This document shows, one piece after another, positions 6,685 through 13,498 of a stretch of 15,221 bases of DNA (its first letter is position 1; each line of letters begins with the position of its first letter). The DNA is from Myxococcota bacterium (lineage in GTDB: Bacteria > Myxococcota > Polyangia > GCA-2747355 > JAKLHH01), in assembly GCA_022710245.1 (NCBI GenBank), contig JAKLHH010000051.1:1-15221 (forward strand), written 5' to 3'. Both the position numbers and the translations under genes were made by a program. The notes under the pieces were generated by a model. The model saw nothing but the letters and a program-made list of their open reading frames with translations. It was not told the origin of the DNA and ran no database searches.

Positions 6685-8106
6685 ATGAGTGACCGCCTCG
6701 ACCGCGCCTTCGATCCCGACACGCTCCGCCGGCAGGGCCACGCCCTCGTCGACGCCCTCGCCGACTACCTCGCCGCCGCCCGCCGCGGCGAGCCGCCCGT
6801 GCTCCCCTGGCGTGAGCCCGACGCGCAGGCCGCCGCCTGGCCACCGGAGTTTCCCGAGGAGCCCGCCGAGGAGCTGGCCCCGCTCCTCGGCCGCGTCGTC
6901 GCCGAGTCGACCCACCTCCACCACCCGCGCTTCACCGGTCACCAGGTCACCGCGCCGCTGCCCGCCGCCGCGCTCGCCGAGCTCGTCTCCGCGCTCCTCA
7001 ACAACTCGGGCGCGGTCTACGAGATGGGGCCGGCCGCCGGCGCCATCGAGCACGCGCTCGTCGCCTGGATGGGCCGCGTCCTCGGACTCCCCGCCGGGGC
7101 CGACGGGCTGCTCACCTCGGGCGGCTCGGCCGGCAACCTGACCGCGCTCCTCGCCGCGCGCCAGGCGGTGGCCGGCCGCGACCTCTGGCGCACCGGCTGC
7201 GCCGGGGGCCCGCCGCTCGCCGTGCTGGTCAGCGCGCAGGCGCACTACAGCGTGGCCCGGGCGGTGCAGATCATGGGGCTCGGCGCGGGCGGCGTGGTCC
7301 CGGTCGCGGTCGACGACGCCTTCCGCCTGCGCCCCGAGGCGCTCGGCCCCGCGCTCGACGCCGCGACGCGCGCCGGCCTGCAGCCCTTCGCGGTGGTGGC
7401 GAGCGCGGGCTCCACCGCGACCGGCGCCTACGATCCGCTGGAGCCGATCGCCGAGCTCTGCCGCGCCCGCGGCCTCTGGCTCCACGTGGACGGCGCCCAC
7501 GGGGCCGGCGCCGCGCTGAGCCCGCGGCACCGGGCGCTGGTCGCGGGGATCGAGCGCGCCGACTCCGTCGTCTGGGACGCGCACAAGATGCTGCTCACCC
7601 CCGCGCTCGTCACCGGCGTCCTCTTCCGCGAGGGCGACCGCGTGCACGCGACCTTCGCGCAGGAGGCGAGCTACCTGATCGGCCGCTCGGCGCGCGACGA
7701 GTGGTACAACCTCTGCCACCGCACCCTCGAGTGCACCAAGAACAACATGGGGCTCAAGCTCTACGCGGCGCTGCGCACGCACGGCGTCGCGCTCTTCCGC
7801 GAGTACCTGGAGCGCTGCTTCGAGCTCGGCCAGGTCTTCGCGCGCCTCCTCGAGGAGGCCGGCGACTTCGAGCTCGCCACCTGGCCGCAGAGCAACATCG
7901 TCTGCTTCCGCCACACGCCGCCCGGCTGCGCCGACCTCGACGAGCTCCAGCAGCGCCTGCGCCGCCGCGTGATCGAGGCGGGCGGCTTCTACCTGGTGCA
8001 GACACGGCTGCGCGAGCGCCTCTACCTGCGCACCACGCTGATCAACCCCTTCACCGAGGAGTCCGATCTGCGAGCCTTGCTCGCCGCCCTGCGCGCGGCG
8101 GCCTGA
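6685..8106 (+). CDS. PLP-dependent group II amino acid decarboxylase family protein
   Basis: 473 residues, the usual length. The fold-type I, group II decarboxylase pattern is clear. LTSGGSAGNLTAL (143-155) binds the cofactor phosphate; His187 in AQAHYSV stacks on the PLP ring; HVDGAHGAG (Asp269) pairs with the pyridine nitrogen; and WDAHKMLLTP carries the Schiff-base Lys301. Relatives remove the carboxyl group from glutamate, aspartate, 2,4-diaminobutyrate, tyrosine or related amino acids; the substrate cannot be told from sequence. The HVDGAH and DAHKMLLTP variants are closer to diaminobutyrate/cysteine-sulfinate-like members than to tryptophan decarboxylases, which is inference. There is no signal peptide, so it is cytoplasmic. 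It has its own promoter (TATACT at 6672) and no pathway partner nearby. Confidence 0.88.
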   Translation: MSDRLDRAFDPDTLRRQGHALVDALADYLAAARRGEPPVLPWREPDAQAAAWPPEFPEEPAEELAPLLGRVVAESTHLHHPRFTGHQVTAPLPAAALAELVSALLNNSGAVYEMGPAAGAIEHALVAWMGRVLGLPAGADGLLTSGGSAGNLTALLAARQAVAGRDLWRTGCAGGPPLAVLVSAQAHYSVARAVQIMGLGAGGVVPVAVDDAFRLRPEALGPALDAATRAGLQPFAVVASAGSTATGAYDPLEPIAELCRARGLWLHVDGAHGAGAALSPRHRALVAGIERADSVVWDAHKMLLTPALVTGVLFREGDRVHATFAQEASYLIGRSARDEWYNLCHRTLECTKNNMGLKLYAALRTHGVALFREYLERCFELGQVFARLLEEAGDFELATWPQSNIVCFRHTPPGCADLDELQQRLRRRVIEAGGFYLVQTRLRERLYLRTTLINPFTEESDLRALLAALRAAA

Positions 8107-8133
8107 GCCTCGCGGGCGCAACCGAGACAGCGC

Positions 8134-8150
8134 CGGGCGCCCCGCGCCCG
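8134..8150. repeat. GC hairpin after the decarboxylase gene
   Basis: CGGGCGC (8134-8140) and GCGCCCG (8144-8150) are perfect inverted arms around CCC, 27 bases after the decarboxylase stop. No T-run follows, so it could slow transcription or protect mRNA ends rather than act as a classic intrinsic terminator. A separate GACCCGGGTC palindrome follows at 8156-8165. Confidence 0.4.
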
Positions 8151-8218
8151 AAAGGGACCCGGGTCTTCCACCCCCACGGCAAAGATCGCGGCCTCGCGCA
8201 CGCACGCGTGGCGCGGAC

Positions 8219-8240
8219 GGCGCGGCGCGCGTGCCGCGCC
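8219..8240. repeat. Strong hairpin in the leader of the cytidylate kinase-like gene
   Basis: GGCGCGGC (8219-8226) and GCCGCGCC (8233-8240) are perfect 8-base arms around a six-base loop, followed by TTGCTCCTGC. It lies 55 bases before the ATG at 8296. It may be the terminator of the preceding decarboxylase transcript or a leader structure; the short T content makes either uncertain. Confidence 0.4.
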
Positions 8241-8295
8241 TTGCTCCTGCCCGCTCCGGTGGTAAGTCGAAGGAGAGGTGGGAAGGAGGTGGCGG

Positions 8296-8985
8296 ATGGC
8301 ACCGCACGTCGGCGTGCACGAGCTCATCGAGCGCCAGGTGCGAAGGTGGGAGGCGCAGCGCGCCCGCCGGGAGGAGGGCGCCGTCAGCGAGGAGCGGCAG
8401 CGCCCGATGATCACCATCTCCAGCGAGCTCGGCGCCCGGGGCGGCGCGCTCGGCCGGCGGCTCGGCGAGCGCCTCGGCTTCGAGGTCTACGACCGTGAGC
8501 TGATCGAGCAGATCGCCGCCTCGGCGCACGTCCGCGCGCGCGTGGTGGAGAGCCTCGACGAGCACGTACAGAACTGGATCTCGGAGTACGTCCTCGCCCA
8601 GTTCGAGAGCGACCTCCTCACCGAGAGCGACTACCTCCGGCACCTCTCGCACGTCGTCCTCGCGCTCGGCCACCACGGCCACGCGATCATCGTCGGCCGC
8701 GGCGCCCAGTTCCTCCTCGAGCCGTCGCTCACGCTGCGGGTACGGGTGATCGCGCCGCTCGAGCACCGCGTCCGCTGCGTCAGCGAGGACGAGCACGTCG
8801 ACGCGCGCGCGGCGCGCAGGGCCATCGAGCACAGCGACTCCGAGCGTCGCGCCTTCATCCGCCTCTTCTTCAAGGAGGAGCTCACCTCCCCGCTCCACTA
8901 CGACCTCGTCCTCAACACCCGCGCGCTCTCGGTGGCGCAGGCCGCCGAGGTGGTGCGGGCCGCCTTCCTGGTCCGCTTCGGGTAG
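8296..8985 (+). CDS. Cytidylate kinase-like family protein
   Basis: 229 residues from ATG 8296, which is preceded by AAGGAGGT (8283-8290); the GTG at 8278 lies before this ribosome binding site and is rejected. After a charged, Arg/Glu-rich N-terminal helix (~1-37), the domain starts with ITISSELGARGGALGRRLGERLGFEVYDRELI (39-70). This corresponds to the altered P-loop and following helix of the cytidylate kinase-like family (P-loop NTPase fold). GHAIIVGRGAQFLL (128-141) is the second family signature. The standard GxxGxGK(S/T) loop of true CMP kinases is replaced by a Gly/Arg-rich one without Lys, so phosphoryl transfer to CMP should not be assumed. It is cytoplasmic and single, between a decarboxylase and a ligase gene. 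Confidence 0.85.
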   Translation: MAPHVGVHELIERQVRRWEAQRARREEGAVSEERQRPMITISSELGARGGALGRRLGERLGFEVYDRELIEQIAASAHVRARVVESLDEHVQNWISEYVLAQFESDLLTESDYLRHLSHVVLALGHHGHAIIVGRGAQFLLEPSLTLRVRVIAPLEHRVRCVSEDEHVDARAARRAIEHSDSERRAFIRLFFKEELTSPLHYDLVLNTRALSVAQAAEVVRAAFLVRFG

Positions 8986-9044
8986 CTCAGCGTCCGGGTA
9001 CGACCTGCCGCCGCGAGAGCCCACACGCGCCGTCTCCTCCGGGC

Positions 9045-9050
9045 TATAAT
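9045..9050 (+). promoter_or_regulatory. -10 box of the ligase gene
   Basis: A perfect TATAAT at 9045-9050 in otherwise GC-rich DNA predicts a start near 9057 and a leader of about 29 bases before ATG 9086. The -35 region (CACACG at 9022-9027 with a 17-base spacer) is poor, so an activator or another sigma factor may be needed. Confidence 0.5.
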
Positions 9051-9085
9051 CGCCCTCCACGTGCCCACGCACGTCGAGGAGAGCG

Positions 9086-10660
9086 ATGCCCGACCTGGCA
9101 GACGGCGAGTCGGTGGAGGTCCAGGGCTCCGGCTCGAACCTCTACACGCTGAAGAACGTCGGCGGGGTCTACTCCTGCAGCTGCCCCGCCTGGCGCAACC
9201 AGTCGCTCGGCATCGAGCGACGGACCTGCAAGCACCTGCGCGCGTACCGGGGCGAGGCCGCCGAGGTCGCGCGCGTCGGCGACGCGGCCGCCTCGCCGCG
9301 CGCGGTGCGCACCGGCACCGCCGCCGCGGGCGCGCCCAAGGAGAGCGCGCCGCCGATCCTCCTCGCGCACCAGTGGGAGGGCCAGGACCCGACCGGCTGG
9401 TGGATGAGCGAGAAGCTCGACGGCGTCCGCGCCTACTGGGACGGCAAGACCTTCATCTCGCGCCTGGGCAATCGCTACCTGGCGCCGGACTGGTTCCTCG
9501 CCGGGCTCCCCGAGCTCCAGCTCGACGGCGAGCTCTGGGCGGGCCGCAAGCTCTTCCAGTCGACGGTGAGCATCGTGCGCCGGACGGACAAGAGCGACGA
9601 GTGGCGCAAGATCGCCTACCTCGTCTTCGACGCGCCGGCGGTGCCGGGGCCGTTCGAGGACCGCCTCGGCGAGCTCGCCCGCCGCCTCGAGGGGCACCCG
9701 CACGCGCGCGCGCACCCGCACGAGCGCTGCGAGGGCGAGGAGCACCTGGTCCGCGAGCTCGCGCGCGTCGAGGAGCTGGGCGGCGAGGGGCTGATGCTGC
9801 GCAAGCCTGGCTCGGCCTACCAGGTCGGGCGCTCCTCGACGCTGCTCAAGGTGAAGACCTTCCTCGACGCCGAGGCGATCGTGGTCGGGCACGTGCCCGG
9901 CGCCGGCCGCCACAAGGGCCGCCTCGGCGCGCTGCTCCTCGAGCTGCCGGACGGCACCCGCTTCTCGGCGGGGACCGGGCTCTCCGACGCCGAACGCGAC
10001 TCGCCGCCGGCGGTGGGGAGCGTCGTCAGCTTCCGCTACCAGGAGCTCTCCGACGGGGGCGTGCCGCGCTTCCCGGTCTACGTGGGCGTACGTGATGACG
10101 TGGCCTGGCCGCCGGACCCCGACGCGCAGGTCAAGAGCAGCTCACCCAGGGCGCGGGCCGCGGCGAAGGCAGGCGTGGGCGCTGGCGACGCGGAGGACGG
10201 TGAGGTAGCCGTGGCAGCGCCGCCGGCGAAGGCCACAGACAAGCCCTCGGCAGGAAGGCTCGCGCCCAGCGCTGCCAAGGCTGCGAGCGAGGCGAAGCCG
10301 GCCCCCAGGCCCGCGAGCAAGCCGGCCACCGCGGAGCGGCCTGCGAGCAAGCCGTCGCCCGCGAAGGCCGCTGCGCCGAAGCCAGCGGCGAGCGAGGCCG
10401 CGCCCGCGGACGGCTCCCCGGGGGCGCCCACCTCTGGCGTGCACCGCTACCTCGAGTACGAGGAGGGCACCTCGAGCAAGTTCTGGGAGGTGCGGCAAGA
10501 GGGCAAGGAGCTCTACATCCGCTTCGGCAAGATCGGCAGCAAGGGCCAGCTCAGGCTGAAGACCTTCCGCGATCCGCGCGGGGCCGAGAGCGAGGCGCGG
10601 CAGATGATCGCGGAGAAGCTGCGCAAGGGCTACGTCGAGGTGCGCAAGACGCAGGGCTGA
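9086..10660 (+). CDS. ATP-dependent DNA ligase fused to SWIM zinc finger and WGR domain
   Basis: 524 residues; ATG 9086 follows GAGGAGA. Residues ~17-53 form a SWIM-type zinc finger: CSCPAW then TCKHL (C31, C33, C48, H50). Residues ~90-260 are the nucleotidyltransferase core of a small ATP-dependent ligase. Motif I SEKLDG carries the adenylated Lys110; LDGELW (146-151) is motif III-like; EGLMLRK (234-240) is motif IV; LLKVKTF (253-259) is motif V. Residues ~262-340 form the OB-fold. A ~105-residue Ala/Pro/Lys-rich flexible linker follows. Residues ~450-524 form a WGR-type domain (FWEVRQEGKELYIRFGKIGSKG), with Phe and Lys where the name-giving Trp and Arg stand. WGR domains in PARPs bind DNA ends. 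The catalytic residues are all present, so nick or end sealing in repair is likely; it is not the replicative NAD-dependent LigA. No Ku or polymerase partner is nearby. Confidence 0.88.
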   Translation: MPDLADGESVEVQGSGSNLYTLKNVGGVYSCSCPAWRNQSLGIERRTCKHLRAYRGEAAEVARVGDAAASPRAVRTGTAAAGAPKESAPPILLAHQWEGQDPTGWWMSEKLDGVRAYWDGKTFISRLGNRYLAPDWFLAGLPELQLDGELWAGRKLFQSTVSIVRRTDKSDEWRKIAYLVFDAPAVPGPFEDRLGELARRLEGHPHARAHPHERCEGEEHLVRELARVEELGGEGLMLRKPGSAYQVGRSSTLLKVKTFLDAEAIVVGHVPGAGRHKGRLGALLLELPDGTRFSAGTGLSDAERDSPPAVGSVVSFRYQELSDGGVPRFPVYVGVRDDVAWPPDPDAQVKSSSPRARAAAKAGVGAGDAEDGEVAVAAPPAKATDKPSAGRLAPSAAKAASEAKPAPRPASKPATAERPASKPSPAKAAAPKPAASEAAPADGSPGAPTSGVHRYLEYEEGTSSKFWEVRQEGKELYIRFGKIGSKGQLRLKTFRDPRGAESEARQMIAEKLRKGYVEVRKTQG

Positions 10661-10689
10661 GGGGGGGGAGGGGGAGCGCAGGAGCAGGA

Positions 10690-11097
10690 GTGGCCGCACC
10701 AGGTGCACAGCGAGCCGCGCGTCCGCTCCTCGAGCGGCTGCGGGCCCACCCGGAGCACCACGCGATCTGCGTGATCACCGGCGGCGCGCACGGATCCCTC
10801 TTCACCGGCGAGCTGGTGCAGCTCCGCGAGGGCGGCTTCCTGCACCGGGCGTGGAGCGACTCGCAGACGGTGGCGCCGGCCTTCGAGGCGGCGGCGCGCG
10901 ACCTCGACCTCGAGCGGGAGCTCTTCGCCCTCGAGGGAGCGGCGCCCCCACCCGACACCGGGGGCCGCCTCGTGACCCTCTGCGTGGCGGCCGGCGAGCG
11001 CGGCCTCGCGCTCGAGCTCACCCGGCCGCTGACGACGACGCCCTGGATCGAGCACCCGGCGTTCAGGCTCTATCGCGCGGTCTGGGGTTGGCCGTAG
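10690..11097 (+). CDS. Hypothetical protein, 135 residues
   Basis: The frame starts at GTG 10690, five bases after GGAG (10681-10684), and lies 29 bases behind the ligase stop, so it may be carried on the same transcript. There is no signal peptide or membrane segment. The first half holds AICVITGGAHGSLFTGELVQLREGGFLHRAW, a strand-turn-strand pattern, and the second half RLVTLCVAAGERGLALELTRPL, then a Trp-containing end (YRAVWGWP). Third-position GC is that of the host, which supports a real gene. I recognise no family. The mirror-strand frames here are shadows. It meets the radical SAM gene tail to tail across 35 bases. Confidence 0.6.
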   Translation: MAAPGAQRAARPLLERLRAHPEHHAICVITGGAHGSLFTGELVQLREGGFLHRAWSDSQTVAPAFEAAARDLDLERELFALEGAAPPPDTGGRLVTLCVAAGERGLALELTRPLTTTPWIEHPAFRLYRAVWGWP

Positions 11098-11099
11098 CA

Positions 11100-11112
11100 G
11101 CCCGTGGCGGGC
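11100..11112. terminator. Small hairpin between two convergent genes
   Basis: GCCCG (11100-11104) and CGGGC (11108-11112) flank TGG in the 35-base gap between the convergent stops at 11097 and 11133. The stem is short and has no T-run on either side. It is in the right place for a shared terminator but weak as an intrinsic one. Confidence 0.25.
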
Positions 11113-11132
11113 AACGTCGAGGCGAGTTCGAC

Positions 11133-12581
11133 TCAGCGCCCGATCAGCCCGAGCTGCCGGTAGATGAGGTTGGGCGCGAACACCGAGGCGAACCCCGCCG
11201 AGGGGCTGCGGCCGTGCGTGCCGTCGCCGCGCATGCGGCGCCCCGCCGAGCGCAGCCCCCGCTCGATCATCGCCGGGGCGCTGAAGACCTCGCGGTGCAG
11301 CCGCGAGTAGCCGTCCTCGGCCTCGCGCGGCGTCATGCTCGCCGGCTTGAAGACCAGGTGCGTGATGTCGTACTTGGACCAGTCGCGGTGCAGCAGCCGG
11401 CCGCTCCTGTCCATCTCACGGTAGAGGCGAGTGCCCGGGAAGGGCGTCAGCAGCGAGAGCTGCGGCACGTCGATGTGCCGCATGATGAACTCGCGCGTGC
11501 GCTCGAAGACGTCCGGGCCCTCGCCGTCGAAGCCGAAGACGAAGCAGCCGATGATGGAGATCCCCTCGCCGTGGATGCGGTCGATGTTGCGCAGGTAGTT
11601 GTCGACCTGGCAGCGTTGCTTGCCGACCCCGTCGAGGTTCGACTGGGTGAGCGACTCGAGGCCGAGGAGCAGCGTCTGGCAGCCGCTCTGCGCGGCGAGG
11701 CGCAGCAGCCCCGGGTCGTCGGCGATCCCGATCTCGACCTGGCCCGCCCAGTGGATCTCCAGCCGCCGCAGCGCAGAGAAGAGCGCGCGAGCGTAGGAGG
11801 TGCCGCCCTCGAGGTCGTCGTAGGCGATGTTGTTGTCGGTGAAGAAGACGAGCTTCTCCCGGGTCAGCACGCCGCGCTGCTTGAGGTCCTCGATCTCCGT
11901 CACCACCTCGGCGACCGGGCGGTGCTTGCGCCGGGAGCCCTGCATCCGTGTCGTCGAGCAGAAGGCGCAGGCGTTGCGGCAGCCGCGGCTCGTCTGCACC
12001 GGGATCACCCAGCGGTGGTACTCGGAGGGCATCAGCTCCCAGCGCGGCCGCGCCAGGCCGGCGAGCACGGTCTCGCGCCCGCGCTTCGCGCGGTAGACCG
12101 GCTGCAGGCAGCCCGCCTCGAAGTCGTCGAGGAGCTGCCCGAGCACCGGCTCGGCCTCCCCGCAGACGACCGAGGTCGCGTGCGCGAGCGCCTCGTCGCG
12201 CATCAGCGTCGGGTGCACCCCGCCGAGCACGACCGGGATGCCAGCGGCGAGCGCGCGGTCGGCGAGCGAGTAGGAGGCGAACGCGTTCGGCGTGTTCACC
12301 GTCATCCAGAGCATGTCGAAGCGCTCGAGGTCGATGAACTCCAGGCGCTCGTCGACGATCTCGAAGCTGTGCGGCAGCCCGCGCGCCGCGCAGAGCTCCT
12401 CGCCCATACCGGCGAGGTAGGTCAGCGTGAGCTGGGGCATGAAGGGCTTGCCCTCGAGGTCCGCGAGCTTGCGCCGGTAGGAGCCGAAGCCCGGCAGCTT
12501 GAGCGCCTGCCTCATCCACCAGCCCGTATGCCACTCCACGTCGTGGGGCATGCGGACCTTCACGATGCCGATGCGCGCCAT
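11133..12581 (-). CDS. B12-binding domain radical SAM protein
   Basis: 482 residues. ATG at 12581 is preceded by GGAGAGGAGG with a 5-base gap and overlaps the stop of the upstream tetR by one base (TGATG), so the two are translationally coupled. Residues ~45-165 form a cobalamin-binding-like Rossmann domain (FDMLWMTVNTPNAF, GIPVVLGGVHPTL, VVCGEAEPVL). The classic DxHxxG motif is absent, so base-off His ligation is not expected. Residues ~195-400 form the radical SAM barrel, with CRNACAFC (C201, C205, C208) binding the 4Fe-4S cluster, then VFFTDNNIAYD, LLLGLES and GCFVFGFDGE. The C-terminal ~90 residues resemble the accessory region of such proteins (TPFPGTRLYREM). Family members carry out methylations and other radical reactions on lipids, hopanoids and natural products; the substrate here is unknown. 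It is cytoplasmic. Confidence 0.87.
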   Translation of the reverse strand: MARIGIVKVRMPHDVEWHTGWWMRQALKLPGFGSYRRKLADLEGKPFMPQLTLTYLAGMGEELCAARGLPHSFEIVDERLEFIDLERFDMLWMTVNTPNAFASYSLADRALAAGIPVVLGGVHPTLMRDEALAHATSVVCGEAEPVLGQLLDDFEAGCLQPVYRAKRGRETVLAGLARPRWELMPSEYHRWVIPVQTSRGCRNACAFCSTTRMQGSRRKHRPVAEVVTEIEDLKQRGVLTREKLVFFTDNNIAYDDLEGGTSYARALFSALRRLEIHWAGQVEIGIADDPGLLRLAAQSGCQTLLLGLESLTQSNLDGVGKQRCQVDNYLRNIDRIHGEGISIIGCFVFGFDGEGPDVFERTREFIMRHIDVPQLSLLTPFPGTRLYREMDRSGRLLHRDWSKYDITHLVFKPASMTPREAEDGYSRLHREVFSAPAMIERGLRSAGRRMRGDGTHGRSPSAGFASVFAPNLIYRQLGLIGR

Positions 12582-13315
12582 CAGTGCCTCCTCTCCTGGT
12601 CGGCCGCCGTCGCCGGCGCCGCCTCGCTGACCTCCGCCCTCGCCGGCGCCGCCTCGCTGGCGGCCGCCGTCACCGGCGTCGTCTCGTCGGGTCCAGTCGC
12701 CTGCACCCTCTGGCCGCTCTCATCGGTCGTCACGCCGAGGGTGCGGAAGATCATCTCCAGCAGGCACTCGCGTCGGGCCGCCAGGAGCTCCTCGGCCATC
12801 GCGTCCTTGCCGAGCATCACGCTGATGAAGTGGCTCTCCGCGAAGTAGGTGATGGTCATGCCGTAGATCGCGGTGAGGAACTGCTCGGCGTCGACGGGCA
12901 GGAACTCCCCCTGCGCGACGCCCTCCTGGATGAAGAGGACGCCGTCCCGGAACTGCGGCCGGAAGAACTCGCGGACGATGCTCTCGAAGTGCTCGCGGTT
13001 CGCGCCCACTGCCATCGCGGTCAGCCGCGCGAAGTTGCGGTGCTTGGCGGTGTAGTCGAAGAAGCCGTAGAAGAACCGCCGCAGGCGGTCGACCCGCGTC
13101 GTGGTCCCCTGCACCGTGTGCGCGAGGACGATCAGGTCGGCCAGGATGCGGTTGAGCACCGCCCGGAAGAGGTTGTCCTTCGACTCGAAGAAGTAGTGGA
13201 CCATCGCGGTGGTGACCCCGGCGCGCTCGGCGATGTCCTTGATGCGCGCCCCCGCGTAGCCCTCCTCGGCAAAGACCGTCTCCGCCTCGTTCAGGATCTG
13301 GTCCTTCGAGCTCAT
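12581..13315 (-). CDS. TetR/AcrR family transcriptional regulator, operon leader
   Basis: 244 residues; ATG at 13315 with GGGAGAG about nine bases upstream. Residues 1-50 form the TetR DNA-binding domain (QILNEAETVFAEEGYAGARI, recognition helix in VTTAMVHYFFESKDNLF). Residues ~55-200 form the helical ligand-binding/dimer domain, of the kind with a long C-terminal helical part (YGFFDYTAKHRNFARL, FLTAIYGMTITYFAESHF). The last ~35 residues are an Ala/Glu/Pro-rich tail made by a 30-bp tandem repeat in the DNA, absent from typical TetR proteins. The gene is coupled to the radical SAM gene by a TGATG overlap, so regulator and enzyme are made together. Two operator-like palindromes just downstream of its -10 box suggest self-repression. 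Confidence 0.9.
   Translation of the reverse strand: MSSKDQILNEAETVFAEEGYAGARIKDIAERAGVTTAMVHYFFESKDNLFRAVLNRILADLIVLAHTVQGTTTRVDRLRRFFYGFFDYTAKHRNFARLTAMAVGANREHFESIVREFFRPQFRDGVLFIQEGVAQGEFLPVDAEQFLTAIYGMTITYFAESHFISVMLGKDAMAEELLAARRECLLEMIFRTLGVTTDESGQRVQATGPDETTPVTAAASEAAPARAEVSEAAPATAADQERRH
12601..12690 (-). repeat. Three 30-bp tandem repeats in the tetR 3' end
   Basis: Units at 12601-12630, 12631-12660 and 12661-12690. The first two share TCGCCGGCGCCGCCTCGCTG exactly, 30 bases apart; the third is a diverged copy (TCACCGGCGTCGTCTCGTCG). As 30 is a multiple of three, each unit adds ten residues (SEAAPA-type) to the C-terminal tail of the TetR protein without breaking the frame. Confidence 0.75.
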
Positions 13316-13339
13316 GGCCGCGTCTCTCCCTGGGCCTTA

Positions 13340-13380
13340 ACTAACCAGTCAGTCAGCTATTACCTAACTGGTTAATTATA
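13340..13380 (-). promoter_or_regulatory. Promoter and paired operators of the tetR-radical SAM operon
   Basis: On the minus strand a perfect TATAAT occupies 13380-13375, with a TTGCGG -35-like sequence 15 bases upstream. Downstream of it lie the perfect palindrome TAAC-TG-GTTA (13365-13374) and the imperfect TAAC-CA-GTCA (13342-13351, inside ACTAACCAGTCAGT at 13340-13353). Their centres are 23 bases apart, about two helical turns. Both cover the expected transcript start and early leader, the right place for repression by the TetR protein encoded next. The AT-rich block is striking in this GC-rich region. Confidence 0.6.
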
Positions 13381-13498
13381 GCAGCCGTGGCCTCTCCGCA
13401 AGTTGGAAGAGTGGGTCACCAGGTATTCGAAAGCAAGCTGGATGGTTCTCGTTATTCCGGTAGGTTACGCCAGGCATGTGGCTTGCTCTACCGCAGGC

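Noticed and set aside
8278..8295. GTG at 8278 as start of the cytidylate kinase-like gene
   Set aside because: It precedes the strong AAGGAGGT ribosome binding site that serves ATG 8296.
6625..9072. 815-codon open frame on the minus strand across the decarboxylase and cytidylate kinase-like genes
   Set aside because: It mirrors two well-supported plus-strand genes, and its protein is a low-complexity Ala/Arg/Gly/Glu sequence without motifs. High GC leaves antisense frames open by chance.
10851..12848. 665-codon plus-strand open frame across the radical SAM operon
   Set aside because: It lies antisense to genes with clear catalytic and DNA-binding motifs; composition is typical of a GC-rich shadow frame.
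13403..13498. Upstream extension of the protease frame from TTG 13403
   Set aside because: It would bury the signal peptide 32 residues inside the protein, and its composition is unlike the coding part.
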